From assembly GCF_900112425.1 (NCBI RefSeq), contig NZ_FOLP01000029.1, positions 1-64,000 on the forward strand: DNA of 64,000 nucleotides. The letters are read 5' to 3'. Origin of the DNA: Variovorax sp. OK212. Its GTDB lineage: Bacteria; Pseudomonadota; Gammaproteobacteria; Burkholderiales; Burkholderiaceae_C. Within the stretch, counting starts at the first letter, position 1; each line of letters begins with the position of its first letter. A model generated the notes under the pieces. That model was not told the DNA's origin. It did no database searches and saw only the letters and a program-made list of their open reading frames with translations. Made by a program: the position numbers and the translations under genes. Positions 44,749 to 54,005 of the stretch are shown piece after piece.

Positions 44749-46653
44749 ATGATGTTCCGCCTTCTGCAATGCGGCCCCCGCGGCGCCAACCCTTTTCGAA
44801 TCGCCATCCGTTTCCCGCACCTGCGCGTGCTGCTGGCCGTTGCGCTGGGGTTGCTGCTGTCGACCTTCGCCGCCGCGCAGCAGCCCGACGCCCCGCGCCC
44901 GCCGCTGAGCGTGCAGCGCCAGCCGAACGGGCTGCCGGCCGTGCACCAGTTGCAGGTGTTCGAGGACCAGACCCGCTCGCTGGGCATCGAGCAGGTGCGC
45001 GCGCCTTCGCAGCAGGGGCGGTTCGCCTTTCCTGACGACCCGCTGCGGGGCAAGGAATCCGACCGGGTGCTGTGGTTCAAGCTGCAGATGCGGCTGGCCG
45101 ACCCCACCGACGCCGCGGACGCGGCACGCGAATGGCTGATGCTGGTGCCGACGGTTTCCACGCACGACCTGCGTTTCTACGGCCCCTTCGACGAGAACGG
45201 CCGCGCGCTGGCCGCGCCGGTCACCACCGGCATGCGCTATCCGTGGGCGAGCCGGCCGGCGGCGTCCGAGCAGATGGCGTGGCGCTTCCAGCTGCCGGGC
45301 CCGGGCACGTACACCGCGTACTTCCGGGTCGAGTCGACCTTCGCGCGCATCTACGACGTGACCGTCTGGGACCCGGCCGACTACCTGCAGTCGACGCAGG
45401 ACAAGCGCATGTTCGACGGCGTGACCTACGGCATCCTGATCGGCCTGATGGTGTACGGCCTGGTGCTGTTCAAGGTGTTCGGCGAAGGGCTGTACGGCTT
45501 CTACATGCTCTCCTGCGCATGCGGCGTGCTGGCGCTCGGCAGCATCAACGGCCACGCCTTGCGCTACCCGTTCGCACACTGGCCGGAGGCGGCCGGCTTC
45601 GCGTACACGGCGGGGCCGGCGCTGTGGGCCATCTGCAAGCTGCAGTTCGGCCGGCGGCTGTTGCGGCTGCGCCATTTCGCGCCGCCGCTGGACTGGCTGG
45701 TGCAGGCCTTCACGCTCGCACTGGCGCTGGCCATTCCGTACGCCAACTGGGGCGCGCACCCGCTGATGACCTTCCGGCTGGTGCAGATCTCGGTGATGGC
45801 GTCCACCGTGGTGATGGTGATCGGCGCGCTCATCGCGATGCGTCGGCGCTACTGGCCGGCGGTGCTCTACTTCTTCGGCGTGGCGCTGCTGCTGGGCGGC
45901 GTCGGGGCCATCGTGGTGGCGAGCTGGGGCTGGATCGAGTGGGCGCCGAACCAGATGAACATTTCGCAGGGCGCGCTGGTGGCCGAGCTGATCGTGTTCG
46001 CCGTGGCGATGGGCTCGCGCCTGCAGCTGGTGCTGCGCTCCGAGCAGGCGCTCACCGAGCGCACGCAGCAGCTGGTGGAGGCGCTGGGCACCGACGCGCT
46101 CACGGGCGCGTCCAGCCGCGCCGGCTTCGAGAGCCGCGGCGAGGAATGGCTGCAACGGCAGCAGCCGTTTGCCCTGATGCTGCTGGACCTGGACGGCTTC
46201 AAGGGCGTGAACGACGCGCACGGCCATGCGGCCGGCGACGCGGTCCTGATCGCCATCGCGCAGCGGCTGCGCCAGCAGTTGCGCAAGGACGACGTGGTGG
46301 CGCGCTTCGGCGGCGACGAGTTCGCGGTGCTGGTGATGGGCACGCCGACGCGCGACGCGCTGAGCCAGATGGCGCTGCGCATGATCGAGGCCGGCCGGCA
46401 GCCGGTCGACTACGAGGGCCGCGATGTGTCGGTGGGCATGAGCCTGGGCGTGGCGTGCAGTCCGGGCGACGGCGACACGCTGGCGCGGCTGCTTCGCTCG
46501 GCGGACCGCGCGATGTACCACGTCAAGCAGCGCGGCACGGCGCCGTCGTTCATGTTCGCTGCCGACCTTGCCGCCATCGACGCGCCGCGCAGCCAGCCGG
46601 TGCCGCTGGACGCGCAACGCCCGGACGGAGACACCGCGCTGGGAAGCCGCTGA
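44749..46653 (+). CDS. 7TM-DISM membrane diguanylate cyclase (GGDEF)
   Basis: 634 aa from the ATG at 44749. A signal or first span (LRVLLAVALGLLLSTFAAAQ) is followed by a periplasmic 7TMR-DISM extracellular domain (about 60-200), seven membrane spans (about 205-420) and a GGDEF domain (about 450-610). The catalytic motif FGGDEF is intact, and the inhibitory site RxxD is present as RKDDVVARFGGDEF. It should make c-di-GMP in response to an unknown periplasmic ligand, linking to motility or surface genes. There is no EAL domain. Confidence 0.92.
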   Translation: MMFRLLQCGPRGANPFRIAIRFPHLRVLLAVALGLLLSTFAAAQQPDAPRPPLSVQRQPNGLPAVHQLQVFEDQTRSLGIEQVRAPSQQGRFAFPDDPLRGKESDRVLWFKLQMRLADPTDAADAAREWLMLVPTVSTHDLRFYGPFDENGRALAAPVTTGMRYPWASRPAASEQMAWRFQLPGPGTYTAYFRVESTFARIYDVTVWDPADYLQSTQDKRMFDGVTYGILIGLMVYGLVLFKVFGEGLYGFYMLSCACGVLALGSINGHALRYPFAHWPEAAGFAYTAGPALWAICKLQFGRRLLRLRHFAPPLDWLVQAFTLALALAIPYANWGAHPLMTFRLVQISVMASTVVMVIGALIAMRRRYWPAVLYFFGVALLLGGVGAIVVASWGWIEWAPNQMNISQGALVAELIVFAVAMGSRLQLVLRSEQALTERTQQLVEALGTDALTGASSRAGFESRGEEWLQRQQPFALMLLDLDGFKGVNDAHGHAAGDAVLIAIAQRLRQQLRKDDVVARFGGDEFAVLVMGTPTRDALSQMALRMIEAGRQPVDYEGRDVSVGMSLGVACSPGDGDTLARLLRSADRAMYHVKQRGTAPSFMFAADLAAIDAPRSQPVPLDAQRPDGDTALGSR

Positions 46654-46805
46654 GCCTGCGGGCCGGGCGGCGGTGCCGCTCGACCGCCGGCAACGGGTGG
46701 GCGAGGGCCGTCGGGTAGGAATACTCCCACGAGCCACAAGGAGGCGATAGTTCACACTCGCGGGACATCACTCGAGCCGTGGGTCTGGCACGCCCCTGAA
46801 GACCA

Positions 46806-48719
46806 ATGAAAGACATCGCATCGCCGGGGCTGTCCGTCGCCAACCTGACCGACACCGACTATCGCCGGATGGTCGACAGCCTCACCGACTACGCGATCAT
46901 CTTCCTGGACCCGAACGGCCACGTCGTGAGCTGGAACGATGGCGCCCGGCTGCTGAGCGGCTACGACAGCGCCGATATCCTGGGGCGCCATTTCTCGGTC
47001 TTCTACCCGCAGGAAGCGCTGTCGCGCGGATGGCCCGACCACGAGCTCGCGCAGGCCGGCATCGTGGGGCGTTTCGAGGACGAGGGCTGGCGCCTGCGCA
47101 AGGACGGCACGCGCTTCTGGGGCAACATCGTCATCACCAGGCTGGCGGGCCCCGACGGAGCCACGCGCGGGTTTTCCAAGATCATTCGCGACCTCAGCGA
47201 CCGGCGAAAGCAGGAAGAGCTGCTGCGCGCCAGCGAGGAGCGGTTCCGGCTGCTGGTCGAGGGTGTGAAGGACTACGCGATCTTCATGCTCGACCCCAGC
47301 GGGCACGTGGTGAGCTGGAACCTCGGCGCGGAGAAGAACAAGGGCTACAAGGCACACGAGATCATCGGGCAGCACTTCTCGACCTTCTATCCGCCCGACG
47401 TTGCCGCGCGCGGATGGCCCGGCCAGGAGCTGGCGAACGCGCTGCGCGACGGCCGTTTCGAGGACGAGGGCTGGCGCGTGCGAAAGGACGGCACGCGCTT
47501 CTGGGCCAGCGTGGTGATCACGGCCATCTACGACGCCACCGGCCAGCACAAGGGCTTTGCCAAGGTCACCCGCGACCTGACCGAACGCCGCAGGATCACG
47601 GCGCTGGAGGACGAGGGCAAGCGCATGACCACCTTCCTGGCGATGCTGGGCCACGAGCTGCGCAACCCGCTGGCGCCGATCTCCAACGCGCTGGAGCTGC
47701 TCAAGCACGAGAAGGCGCCCTCGCGCATCCTGGTCAGGACGCGCGAGATCATCGGGCGCCAGTTGCAGCAGATCACGCGGCTCATCGACGACCTGCTGGA
47801 CGTGGGCCGCATCACCAGCGGGCGCATCCACCTGGAAGCCAAGCCGGTGCGGCTTCGCGACGTCATCGTCGACGGCGTGGAGGCCATACGGCCCGCCATC
47901 GCGTTGAAGTCGCAGACGCTGGCGCTGAACATCGACGGACCCGACCTGTGGGTGACGGGCGACCGCGCGCGGCTGATCCAGGTCGTGAGCAACCTGGCGC
48001 ACAACGCGTGCAAGTTCACGCCCAGCGACGGGCACATCTGGATTCGCCTGGACACCAACCGCGACAACAGCGCGGAAGCGGAGATCCGCGTGCAGGACGA
48101 CGGACCAGGCATTCCGCGCCAGGACCTCGAGCGGGTCTTCGAACTCTTCGCGCAGGGCGAAAGGGAACTGGCGCGAACGCAGGGCGGTCTCGGCCTGGGC
48201 CTGAGCCTGGTGCAGCAGCTCACCACGCTCCACGGCGGCTATGTCAGCGTGTTCAGCAACGGCCGCGAAGGCGAAGGCAGCGAGTTCCTGGTGCGCCTGC
48301 CCGTCGCACCCGTGCCCGACACTCTGGGCCACGCCGAACGCGACGGCAACCAGAAGCTGGTGCTGGTGGTGGACGACAACCAGGACGCGGCGGAGACCCT
48401 GTCGCTGCTGCTGGAGACGCTGGGCTATTCATGCCGCATCGAGCACGACGGCGTCGCCGCGATCGAGGCGGTCAAGGCGCACCGGCCCGACGTGGTGCTG
48501 CTCGACATCGGCCTGCCCGGCATGGACGGCCGCGAGGTCGCCAAGCGCCTGCGCGCCGACCTGATCGACCCGCCCCAGCTGATTGCCATCACGGGCTATG
48601 GACAGCCCGGCGATCGCGACATGAGCCTCGACGCGGGATTCTTCGCGCACCTGACCAAGCCCGTCGACATCGAGCGCCTGACGTTGGCGCTCGAGCAGAT
48701 CTACGCGAAGAAACGCTGA
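46806..48719 (+). CDS. Hybrid sensor histidine kinase (PAS-PAS-HisKA-HATPase-REC)
   Basis: 637 aa with no membrane span, so a cytoplasmic sensor. Two tandem, very similar PAS domains (about 18-135, 143-260) each carry YAIxxLDPxGHVVSWN and FEDEGWR-RKDGTRFW. HisKA has the phospho-His in LGHELRNPLAPISNALELL. The HATPase shows NLAHNACKFTP (N box), DDGPGIP and GGLGLGLSLV. The C-terminal receiver has VVDDNQDAAE and the phospho-Asp in DVVLLDIGLPGMDG. The near-identical PAS repeats point to internal duplication. There is no output regulator nearby. It starts 152 bases after the cyclase gene. Confidence 0.95.
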   Translation: MKDIASPGLSVANLTDTDYRRMVDSLTDYAIIFLDPNGHVVSWNDGARLLSGYDSADILGRHFSVFYPQEALSRGWPDHELAQAGIVGRFEDEGWRLRKDGTRFWGNIVITRLAGPDGATRGFSKIIRDLSDRRKQEELLRASEERFRLLVEGVKDYAIFMLDPSGHVVSWNLGAEKNKGYKAHEIIGQHFSTFYPPDVAARGWPGQELANALRDGRFEDEGWRVRKDGTRFWASVVITAIYDATGQHKGFAKVTRDLTERRRITALEDEGKRMTTFLAMLGHELRNPLAPISNALELLKHEKAPSRILVRTREIIGRQLQQITRLIDDLLDVGRITSGRIHLEAKPVRLRDVIVDGVEAIRPAIALKSQTLALNIDGPDLWVTGDRARLIQVVSNLAHNACKFTPSDGHIWIRLDTNRDNSAEAEIRVQDDGPGIPRQDLERVFELFAQGERELARTQGGLGLGLSLVQQLTTLHGGYVSVFSNGREGEGSEFLVRLPVAPVPDTLGHAERDGNQKLVLVVDDNQDAAETLSLLLETLGYSCRIEHDGVAAIEAVKAHRPDVVLLDIGLPGMDGREVAKRLRADLIDPPQLIAITGYGQPGDRDMSLDAGFFAHLTKPVDIERLTLALEQIYAKKR

Positions 48720-48948
48720 AGCCGGCGGTTCGCCATCGGCGATTGCAGGAGTCTCGATTTCCTCAACGAGGGTTTCACCCGCTGTGTTTGCTGCGTCGCA
48801 CAAACCATCATCGGCGTCGAGATGCTGCTCGCCGCGCATTCAGGCGCCGTGTTCGTAACCGTTGCCAGAAATCGGTTTGGAGCATCTCAATGCTTTTGAC
48901 GGATGAGGGGCACGGCGCCGCCACAGGGAGAGAAAAAAAGGTCGGGCC

Positions 48949-49194
48949 TCAACGGGCGTGCTCGCCCTTTGACGAAGGGTCGTGGCCATGCCGATCCAGG
49001 AACGCCCGAACGACGCGGCGCACGCGCTCCTTGGCGACCTCGGCAGAAGGCTGGTGAACGGCTGCCACCAGGCACTGCAACTCGCCCCTGTGGCGCAGTT
49101 CGACCCGCAACTCCGCAGGCTCCCCGTTGCCGCCCCGGCGGGACACGACCGCACTCCAGCCGGTTGGTAAAAGTGCGTCCCACTCGCGTTCCAT
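48949..49194 (-). CDS. Small hypothetical protein (paralogue of 49424 gene)
   Basis: 81 aa: MEREWDALLPTGWSAVVSRR, then ELRVELRHRGELQCLVAAVH and a helix SAEVAKERVRRVVRAFLDRH. The beta-rich half then helix layout, and the spacing GW...V...EL...C, match the 84-aa product at 49424, so they look like a small paralogous family. No known domain. The two genes are 230 bases apart on the same strand. Confidence 0.55.
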   Translation of the reverse strand: MEREWDALLPTGWSAVVSRRGGNGEPAELRVELRHRGELQCLVAAVHQPSAEVAKERVRRVVRAFLDRHGHDPSSKGEHAR

Positions 49195-49423
49195 GGCCTA
49201 CGGTTTGCAACATCGACAGCCCGTGGCACGTAGGACGTCTTCGCCTTCGCTGTCCCATCGCGGGGGCCACCCGCGACGGCGCATTCAATGACAGCCGCCG
49301 GCATCGAGGTTGCCGCGCTTTCGCAACGGCTGCCGCAGCGCCTCTACCAGCGCCGGCCGACTGTCAAAACCGGGCGCACCGCGCGGGCGCGCAAGACGGG
49401 CGACTTGCCGGCCGATGCATCGG

Positions 49424-49678
49424 TCACTCCTTGAGACGAGGCGCCGCCCGTTCACGTTGCCGAAGCGCCCACTCGGCGACGAACTGCTCCGCATGCACCT
49501 TGGCGCGTGCATAGGCGGCCTCGCGGGTCGGCTGCTGTGTCAGAACGAAGACACAGCGCGCGTCGCGGCCTTCGCGCAGTTCCGCCTTGCCGGCGAAGCA
49601 CCCGTCGGCCGACTTCTGAAGCTCGACCGAACAGGTCCAACCCTCGGGCAGGCCGAACTCAGGGATATTGCCGTTCAT
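49424..49678 (-). CDS. Small hypothetical protein (paralogue of 48949 gene)
   Basis: 84 aa: MNGNIPEFGLPEGWTCSVEL, then GKAELREGRDARCVFVLTQQ and a helix REAAYARAKVHAEQFVAEWA. A three-strand plus helix layout is suggested, as in a double-stranded-RNA-binding-like or similar small fold, but I cannot name it. Upstream is the PhnB-like gene on the same strand. Confidence 0.6.
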   Translation of the reverse strand: MNGNIPEFGLPEGWTCSVELQKSADGCFAGKAELREGRDARCVFVLTQQPTREAAYARAKVHAEQFVAEWALRQRERAAPRLKE

Positions 49679-49782
49679 GCAGCAAACATACCCCTCGCGC
49701 GAGGGAAATCAACTGCGATCTTCGGGGGGAGGGTCTTTTGACAACTGGCCAGCCGCCGCGAACTGCGGCGCCGGAAGAAAAG

Positions 49783-50262
49783 TCAGCCGCGGCGGGCCGC
49801 TACGATGGCCGCGATGTCGATCTTCCCCATGTCCATCATGGCGTCGAACGCACGCTTGGCGGCCGCGCGGTCGGGGTCGGCGATCGCGTCGGTGAGTGCG
49901 CGTGGCGTGATCTGCCAAGACAGGCCCCACCTGTCCTTGCACCACCCGCAGGCGCTCTCCTGGCCGCCGTTGCCGACGATGGCGTTCCACAGGCGATCGG
50001 TTTCGGCCTGGTCGTCGGTCGCCACCTGGAACGAGAAGGCTTCGTTGTGCTTGAACACCGGGCCGCCGTTCAGGCCGAGGCAGGGAATGCCGAGCACCGT
50101 GAACTCGACCGTCAGTACGTCGCCCTGCTTGCCATCGGGGTAGTCGCCCGGCGCTTGGTTGATCGCGCCCACCGTGCTGTCGGGAAAAGTCTTCGCATAG
50201 AACTTCGCGGCGTCCAGGGCCGTGCCGTCGTACCACAGGCAGATCGTGTTCTTGCTCACCAT
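49783..50262 (-). CDS. PhnB-like VOC-family protein
   Basis: 159 aa: ICLWYDGTALDAAKFYAKTF near the N-terminus, then FTVLGIPCLGLNGGPVFKHN and ESACGWCKDRWGLSWQITPR. This is the signature of the PhnB / 3-demethylubiquinone-methyltransferase-like group of the vicinal-oxygen-chelate fold. Function of this group is not well defined; metal-binding residues are incomplete. The ATG at 50262 is preceded by GGAG. Confidence 0.9.
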   Translation of the reverse strand: MVSKNTICLWYDGTALDAAKFYAKTFPDSTVGAINQAPGDYPDGKQGDVLTVEFTVLGIPCLGLNGGPVFKHNEAFSFQVATDDQAETDRLWNAIVGNGGQESACGWCKDRWGLSWQITPRALTDAIADPDRAAAKRAFDAMMDMGKIDIAAIVAARRG

Positions 50263-50327
50263 CGTGGGTCTCCTTGTTCCGTCGTCACTCGGTCAGGTCC
50301 GGCTCGTGCCTTGTTCGGCCTTGTGTA

Positions 50328-50765
50328 TCAGGCGTCAACATCGATCAGGGCCAGCCCGCTCTCGCGGTTGCAGGTCTTGCGCAGGTAGCCCGGCGACTCG
50401 ATCAGCAGCACCTCCAGCGTGGGTTGCACCGTGGCCTGCAGCAGATGGCCGCCGACGGTGCTGCCGTCGCGCCGCCCCAGCACCGCATGCGCGTGCACCT
50501 TGGGCTCGTCGCCGTCGAGCGCGATGTCGCCGTTCAACGAGAGTACCTCGACCTGCTCGTCGACGGGTATCCGTTCGTACGCCTTGAGCTCCCAGTCGAA
50601 GTAGCCGAGCACGGCGCCGCGCAGCGCGCCTATCGCGCTGAAGCGGCTGGCCGACAGCGCGTGTTCCTTGGCGTACTGCTCGAGGAGGGAAACGACGTCG
50701 TCGCCCTTCTCGAAGATGAGCGCGATGGTGCGTTCGGGGCCTTGGTTGAGGATCTTGGACTTCAT
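50328..50765 (-). CDS. PPC (DUF296) domain protein
   Basis: 145 aa from the ATG at 50765. The single PPC domain has SRFSAIGALRGAVLGYFDWE, LSLNGDIALDGDEPKVHAHA and GGHLLQATVQPTLEVLLIES. The conserved HxHxxx-like VHAHAVL and GGH are in place. In plants this domain sits next to AT-hooks; the bacterial single-domain form is of unknown role and trimeric. There is no DNA-binding extension here. Confidence 0.92.
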   Translation of the reverse strand: MKSKILNQGPERTIALIFEKGDDVVSLLEQYAKEHALSASRFSAIGALRGAVLGYFDWELKAYERIPVDEQVEVLSLNGDIALDGDEPKVHAHAVLGRRDGSTVGGHLLQATVQPTLEVLLIESPGYLRKTCNRESGLALIDVDA

Positions 50766-50875
50766 CTGGGCTGTTCCTTGTTGCCTGACCTGTTGCCAGA
50801 CGGTTGTGCTGATGGCGGCGTGGCTCAGCGCGGGGTGTTCCGCTTGCAATCCGCAGCGGCGCCCCTGCAGTCGTC

Positions 50876-51160
50876 CTAGCGTGACGGTGCCGCGCCGGAA
50901 CCGCTGGCGGCACCAGGATTCGCATCGGCCGGCGGCTTCTCGATCAGGCCGGGGTCCTTGTCGAGCGGCGCGGGCCTGGCCAGCCGCGGGTCCACCTTGG
51001 TGGCGGGCGGCTTCAGGACCATCGCCTTGTCGGCGCCCTGTTTCGAGCCGTCGACCTCGGCCGGCATCGGCGGCTGGGGCGCCGGTTGTGCAGCCGCCGA
51101 CCCGGCCGCCAGCACCATGGCGCCGGCCAGCAGAACGGCCTTCTTGATTCGGGTTGACAT
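50876..51160 (-). CDS. Small secreted Pro/Ala-rich protein
   Basis: 94 aa from the ATG at 51160. Signal peptide KKAVLLAGAMVLAAGSAAA, cleavage before QPAPQPP. The mature part is Pro/Lys/Asp-rich without hydrophobic core and probably disordered. I do not recognise a family. It lies 110 bases upstream of the PPC gene on the same strand. Confidence 0.65.
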   Translation of the reverse strand: MSTRIKKAVLLAGAMVLAAGSAAAQPAPQPPMPAEVDGSKQGADKAMVLKPPATKVDPRLARPAPLDKDPGLIEKPPADANPGAASGSGAAPSR

Positions 51161-51388
51161 GTGTGCGGCAAACATCTGTTTCGCTCCTTCGGGTCGAGCT
51201 AGAAGCCCGACAACCTCGCCCCTTACTCCTGCTTCGAACCCTTCCATGAACGGGGCACGGGCCGTGTAGGCGTCCTTCGCACATGCCCGCGAGCCACGTT
51301 CTCAGCGGCGCACCGACCGGGCCGCAAGGGAACTATGGGCCTGCGGCGCGGGTCTGGACCACTCCGCCTTACGTAAACTGTCCCCCGG

Positions 51389-52699
51389 ATGAATCAAGAG
51401 CCAGACTTTTTCGAGCACCTTCGCGCCGAGTTGCGCGGCGGCCGTGTCTGGCTCGACCGGGCCATCGTGCTGGGCTATGCCATTGCGGCCGGGCTCTTCG
51501 TGGTGGGCTTCACGATGGCCAGCGACTGGGCCTTCGGACTGTTCCAGCGCCTCTACACCGCCTGGCCGTGGACCGTGCTGCTGACGACGCCGCTCATCAC
51601 CGCAGGCATCGTGTGGTTCACGCGGCGCTACTTTCCGGGCGCGAGCGGCTCGGGCATTCCGCAGATCAAGGCGGCGCTGCACCCCTCGCTGCCCGAGGCG
51701 CGGCGCTTCGCCTTCGCCTCGCTGCGGCTCACGGTCGCGAAGATCGGGCTGGGCGTGGCCGGCTTTGCCGCCGGCCTGTCGATCGGGCGCGAAGGCCCGT
51801 CGGTGCAGGTCGCGGCCGGGGTGATGCAGCACGCGCGGCGCTGGCTCTCGCCCCACACCGCCATCGACGGGCGCGCGCTGCTGGTGGCCGGCGGGGCGGC
51901 CGGCATTGCGGCGGCGTTCAACGCGCCGCTGGCGGGCGTGGTGTTCGCCATCGAGGAACTGTCGGGCCGGCTCGAGGCGCGCTCCAGCGGGCTGATCATC
52001 ACGGCCATCGTGCTGGCGGGCCTGGTGGCCGTTTCGGTGTTCGGCAACAGCAGCTACTTCGGAGTGATCCGCGTGCCGCGGCTGGGGTGGGACGCGCTCG
52101 GGCCGGGCCTGGCGGTCACGCTGCTGAGCGGCGGCGCGGGCGGCCTGTTCGCGCGGCTGCTCACGGCGTCGCTCACCGGCGCGCCGGGGCGCTTCAACCG
52201 CTGGCGCGCGCGCTTTCCGGTGCGCTTCGCAGCCTGCGGCGGGCTGGCGGTGGCCGTCATCGGGCTGGTGACCGGCGGCGTGACCTTCGGCGCGGGCTCC
52301 GAGGCGGTCAAGCAGATGCTGCAGGGGCACGACGAACTCACGCCGCTGTACACGGTGCTCAAGTTCGTGGCGACCTGGCTCACGGCCTGGTGCGGCGTGC
52401 CGGGCGGCATCTTCGCGCCCTCGCTGTCGATCGGCGCGGGCATCGGCGACGCCGTTGCCCGGCTGGGCAGCGGCGAGCTGGGGCCGGCGCTCATCGCGAT
52501 GGGCATGGCCGGCTTCCTGGCGGCGGTGACGCAGGCGCCGCTCACGGCCTTCATCATCGTGATGGAAATGGTCGACGGCCACTCGATGGTGCTGAGCCTG
52601 ATGGCCGCGGCCATGCTGGCCAGCTTGGTCTCGCGGATGATCAGCCGGCCGCTGTACGAGACGCTGGCCGAGCACATGGTGCGGGCCGACAAGGGCTAG
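51389..52699 (+). CDS. ClC-family chloride channel/transporter (ClcB-like)
   Basis: 436-aa integral membrane protein. The ClC selectivity motifs are present: GSGIPQIKAAL, GREGPSVQ with the gating glutamate, and GGIFAPSLSIGAGIG. A glutamate in VVFAIEELSGR matches the internal proton-path glutamate, favouring a Cl-/H+ exchanger over a passive channel. There is no cytoplasmic CBS domain. It stands alone between convergent and divergent genes. Confidence 0.93.
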   Translation: MNQEPDFFEHLRAELRGGRVWLDRAIVLGYAIAAGLFVVGFTMASDWAFGLFQRLYTAWPWTVLLTTPLITAGIVWFTRRYFPGASGSGIPQIKAALHPSLPEARRFAFASLRLTVAKIGLGVAGFAAGLSIGREGPSVQVAAGVMQHARRWLSPHTAIDGRALLVAGGAAGIAAAFNAPLAGVVFAIEELSGRLEARSSGLIITAIVLAGLVAVSVFGNSSYFGVIRVPRLGWDALGPGLAVTLLSGGAGGLFARLLTASLTGAPGRFNRWRARFPVRFAACGGLAVAVIGLVTGGVTFGAGSEAVKQMLQGHDELTPLYTVLKFVATWLTAWCGVPGGIFAPSLSIGAGIGDAVARLGSGELGPALIAMGMAGFLAAVTQAPLTAFIIVMEMVDGHSMVLSLMAAAMLASLVSRMISRPLYETLAEHMVRADKG

Positions 52700-52751
52700 C
52701 AGCCCCGGTCGCCCGGTCGCCCGCTCGCCCGCTCCCCTGGCGCGTCGCCGG

Positions 52752-53984
52752 TCAGCGCATCAGCGTGTTCGACGGCAGCGTCTCGTCCAGCAGCTTGCGC
52801 CCGGTCTCCACGCCCGCCACCGGCAGCAGCTTCGCGTCGAGCAGGCCCACCTGCACCAGCACGCTGGCCTGGTCCCAGTAGATGTGCTCGTGGTAGAGCT
52901 TGTCGCCGCGGAACTTGATGACCGCCAGCAACGGCACTTCCACGCGCTTGCCGGTGGGCTTGACGCCCGGCAGCATCCACGGGATCTCGGTGGTGTGGGT
53001 GAAGCAGAACAGCATCTCGTCGACCACCTGCGTGGCGCCCACGGTGCGCGAGATCGGCACCAGCGAGGTGTCGGGCGGGTTGCTGTTGACGAAGTGGTTG
53101 GTATAGAACGCGTGCAGGTCCTTGTAGCCCACGCCGCCGGTCATGGTGGGGATGTGGTTGACGTAGGGCTCGGCCACCATGGTGCCCATGGTGTCGTCGA
53201 CGTTGCGCGTGCCGAACTCGTACTCGCAGTGCTTGTCCCACAGCGCGGAAAGGTCGTAGTCGGGGCCGATGGCGCCCTTCAGCGTGGCGATGCTGCGCTC
53301 GTGCGCCATGAGCGCCGAGGGCTTGTGGAAATGCTCGCCGCCCGTGCGCGCAAAGGCGTGGTCCATGCCGGGGTACACATGCAGCGAGACGCCGGGCCGG
53401 CCCTTGAGCGTGGCCAGGATGCGGTCGCGCGCCTCGGGCGGGCAGAACTTGTCGAGCTCGGCGATGTGCAAGGTGAGCGGGCGCTTGATGTTGTCGGCCT
53501 CGCCCAGCGCGGCGTCGATGCCCACGCCGTAGTAGCCGACGGCCACGTCCGCGTCGGTGCGGCACGCCGCGAGGTACGCGAGCTTGCCGCCGAGGCAGAA
53601 GCCGAGCACGCCGACCTTCTTGCCCGGCACTTCGGCGCGCGCGCGCAGCGCGTCGATGGCGGTCTGCATGTCCTCCATGCCCCTGGCTTCGTCGAAGCCG
53701 CCGTACAGCGCAAAGGCGCGCTGCCAGTCGGCTTCGCTGTAGCCCAGCTCCACGTTGGGCTCCTGCCGCCAGAACAGGTCGGGCACCAGCGCCACGTAGC
53801 CTTCTTCTGCGTAGTAGTCGGCCACCTCGCGCATGGTGTGGTTCACGCCGAAGATCTCCTGCGCGATCACCAGGCCCGGGCCGCTGCCGCCCTTGGGCAC
53901 GGCAAGGTAGCCGCGAAAGCTGCCGCTGCCGTCGGCGGCCTTCATCTCGATGTACTGGCCCGAAGCCTGTGCCTTGTCTTGCAT
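52752..53984 (-). CDS. Dienelactone hydrolase fused to a SnoaL/NTF2-like domain
   Basis: 410 aa. Domain 1 (about 10-240) is a dienelactone hydrolase: QEIFGVN, the nucleophile GFCLGGK (Cys), ELDKFCP (acid) and MDHAFAR (His). Domain 2 (about 250-400) resembles a SnoaL-like polyketide-cyclase/NTF2 fold (YEFGTRNVDDTMGTMVAEPY, AFYTNHFVNSNPPDTSLVPI, DEMLFCFTHTTEIPWMLPG). The fusion is twice the usual DLH length. It is the last gene of the flavin-monooxygenase operon, 21 bases after styA2B, suggesting it opens or clears a lactone or reactive product. Confidence 0.9.
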   Translation of the reverse strand: MQDKAQASGQYIEMKAADGSGSFRGYLAVPKGGSGPGLVIAQEIFGVNHTMREVADYYAEEGYVALVPDLFWRQEPNVELGYSEADWQRAFALYGGFDEARGMEDMQTAIDALRARAEVPGKKVGVLGFCLGGKLAYLAACRTDADVAVGYYGVGIDAALGEADNIKRPLTLHIAELDKFCPPEARDRILATLKGRPGVSLHVYPGMDHAFARTGGEHFHKPSALMAHERSIATLKGAIGPDYDLSALWDKHCEYEFGTRNVDDTMGTMVAEPYVNHIPTMTGGVGYKDLHAFYTNHFVNSNPPDTSLVPISRTVGATQVVDEMLFCFTHTTEIPWMLPGVKPTGKRVEVPLLAVIKFRGDKLYHEHIYWDQASVLVQVGLLDAKLLPVAGVETGRKLLDETLPSNTLMR

Positions 53985-54005
53985 GTGGGTTCTCCGTTCT
54001 GAGGT

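Noticed and set aside
44101..46755. An 884-codon minus-strand frame opposite the cyclase gene
   Set aside because: His/Arg/Gln-rich shadow with no domain; the plus-strand GGDEF protein is clear.
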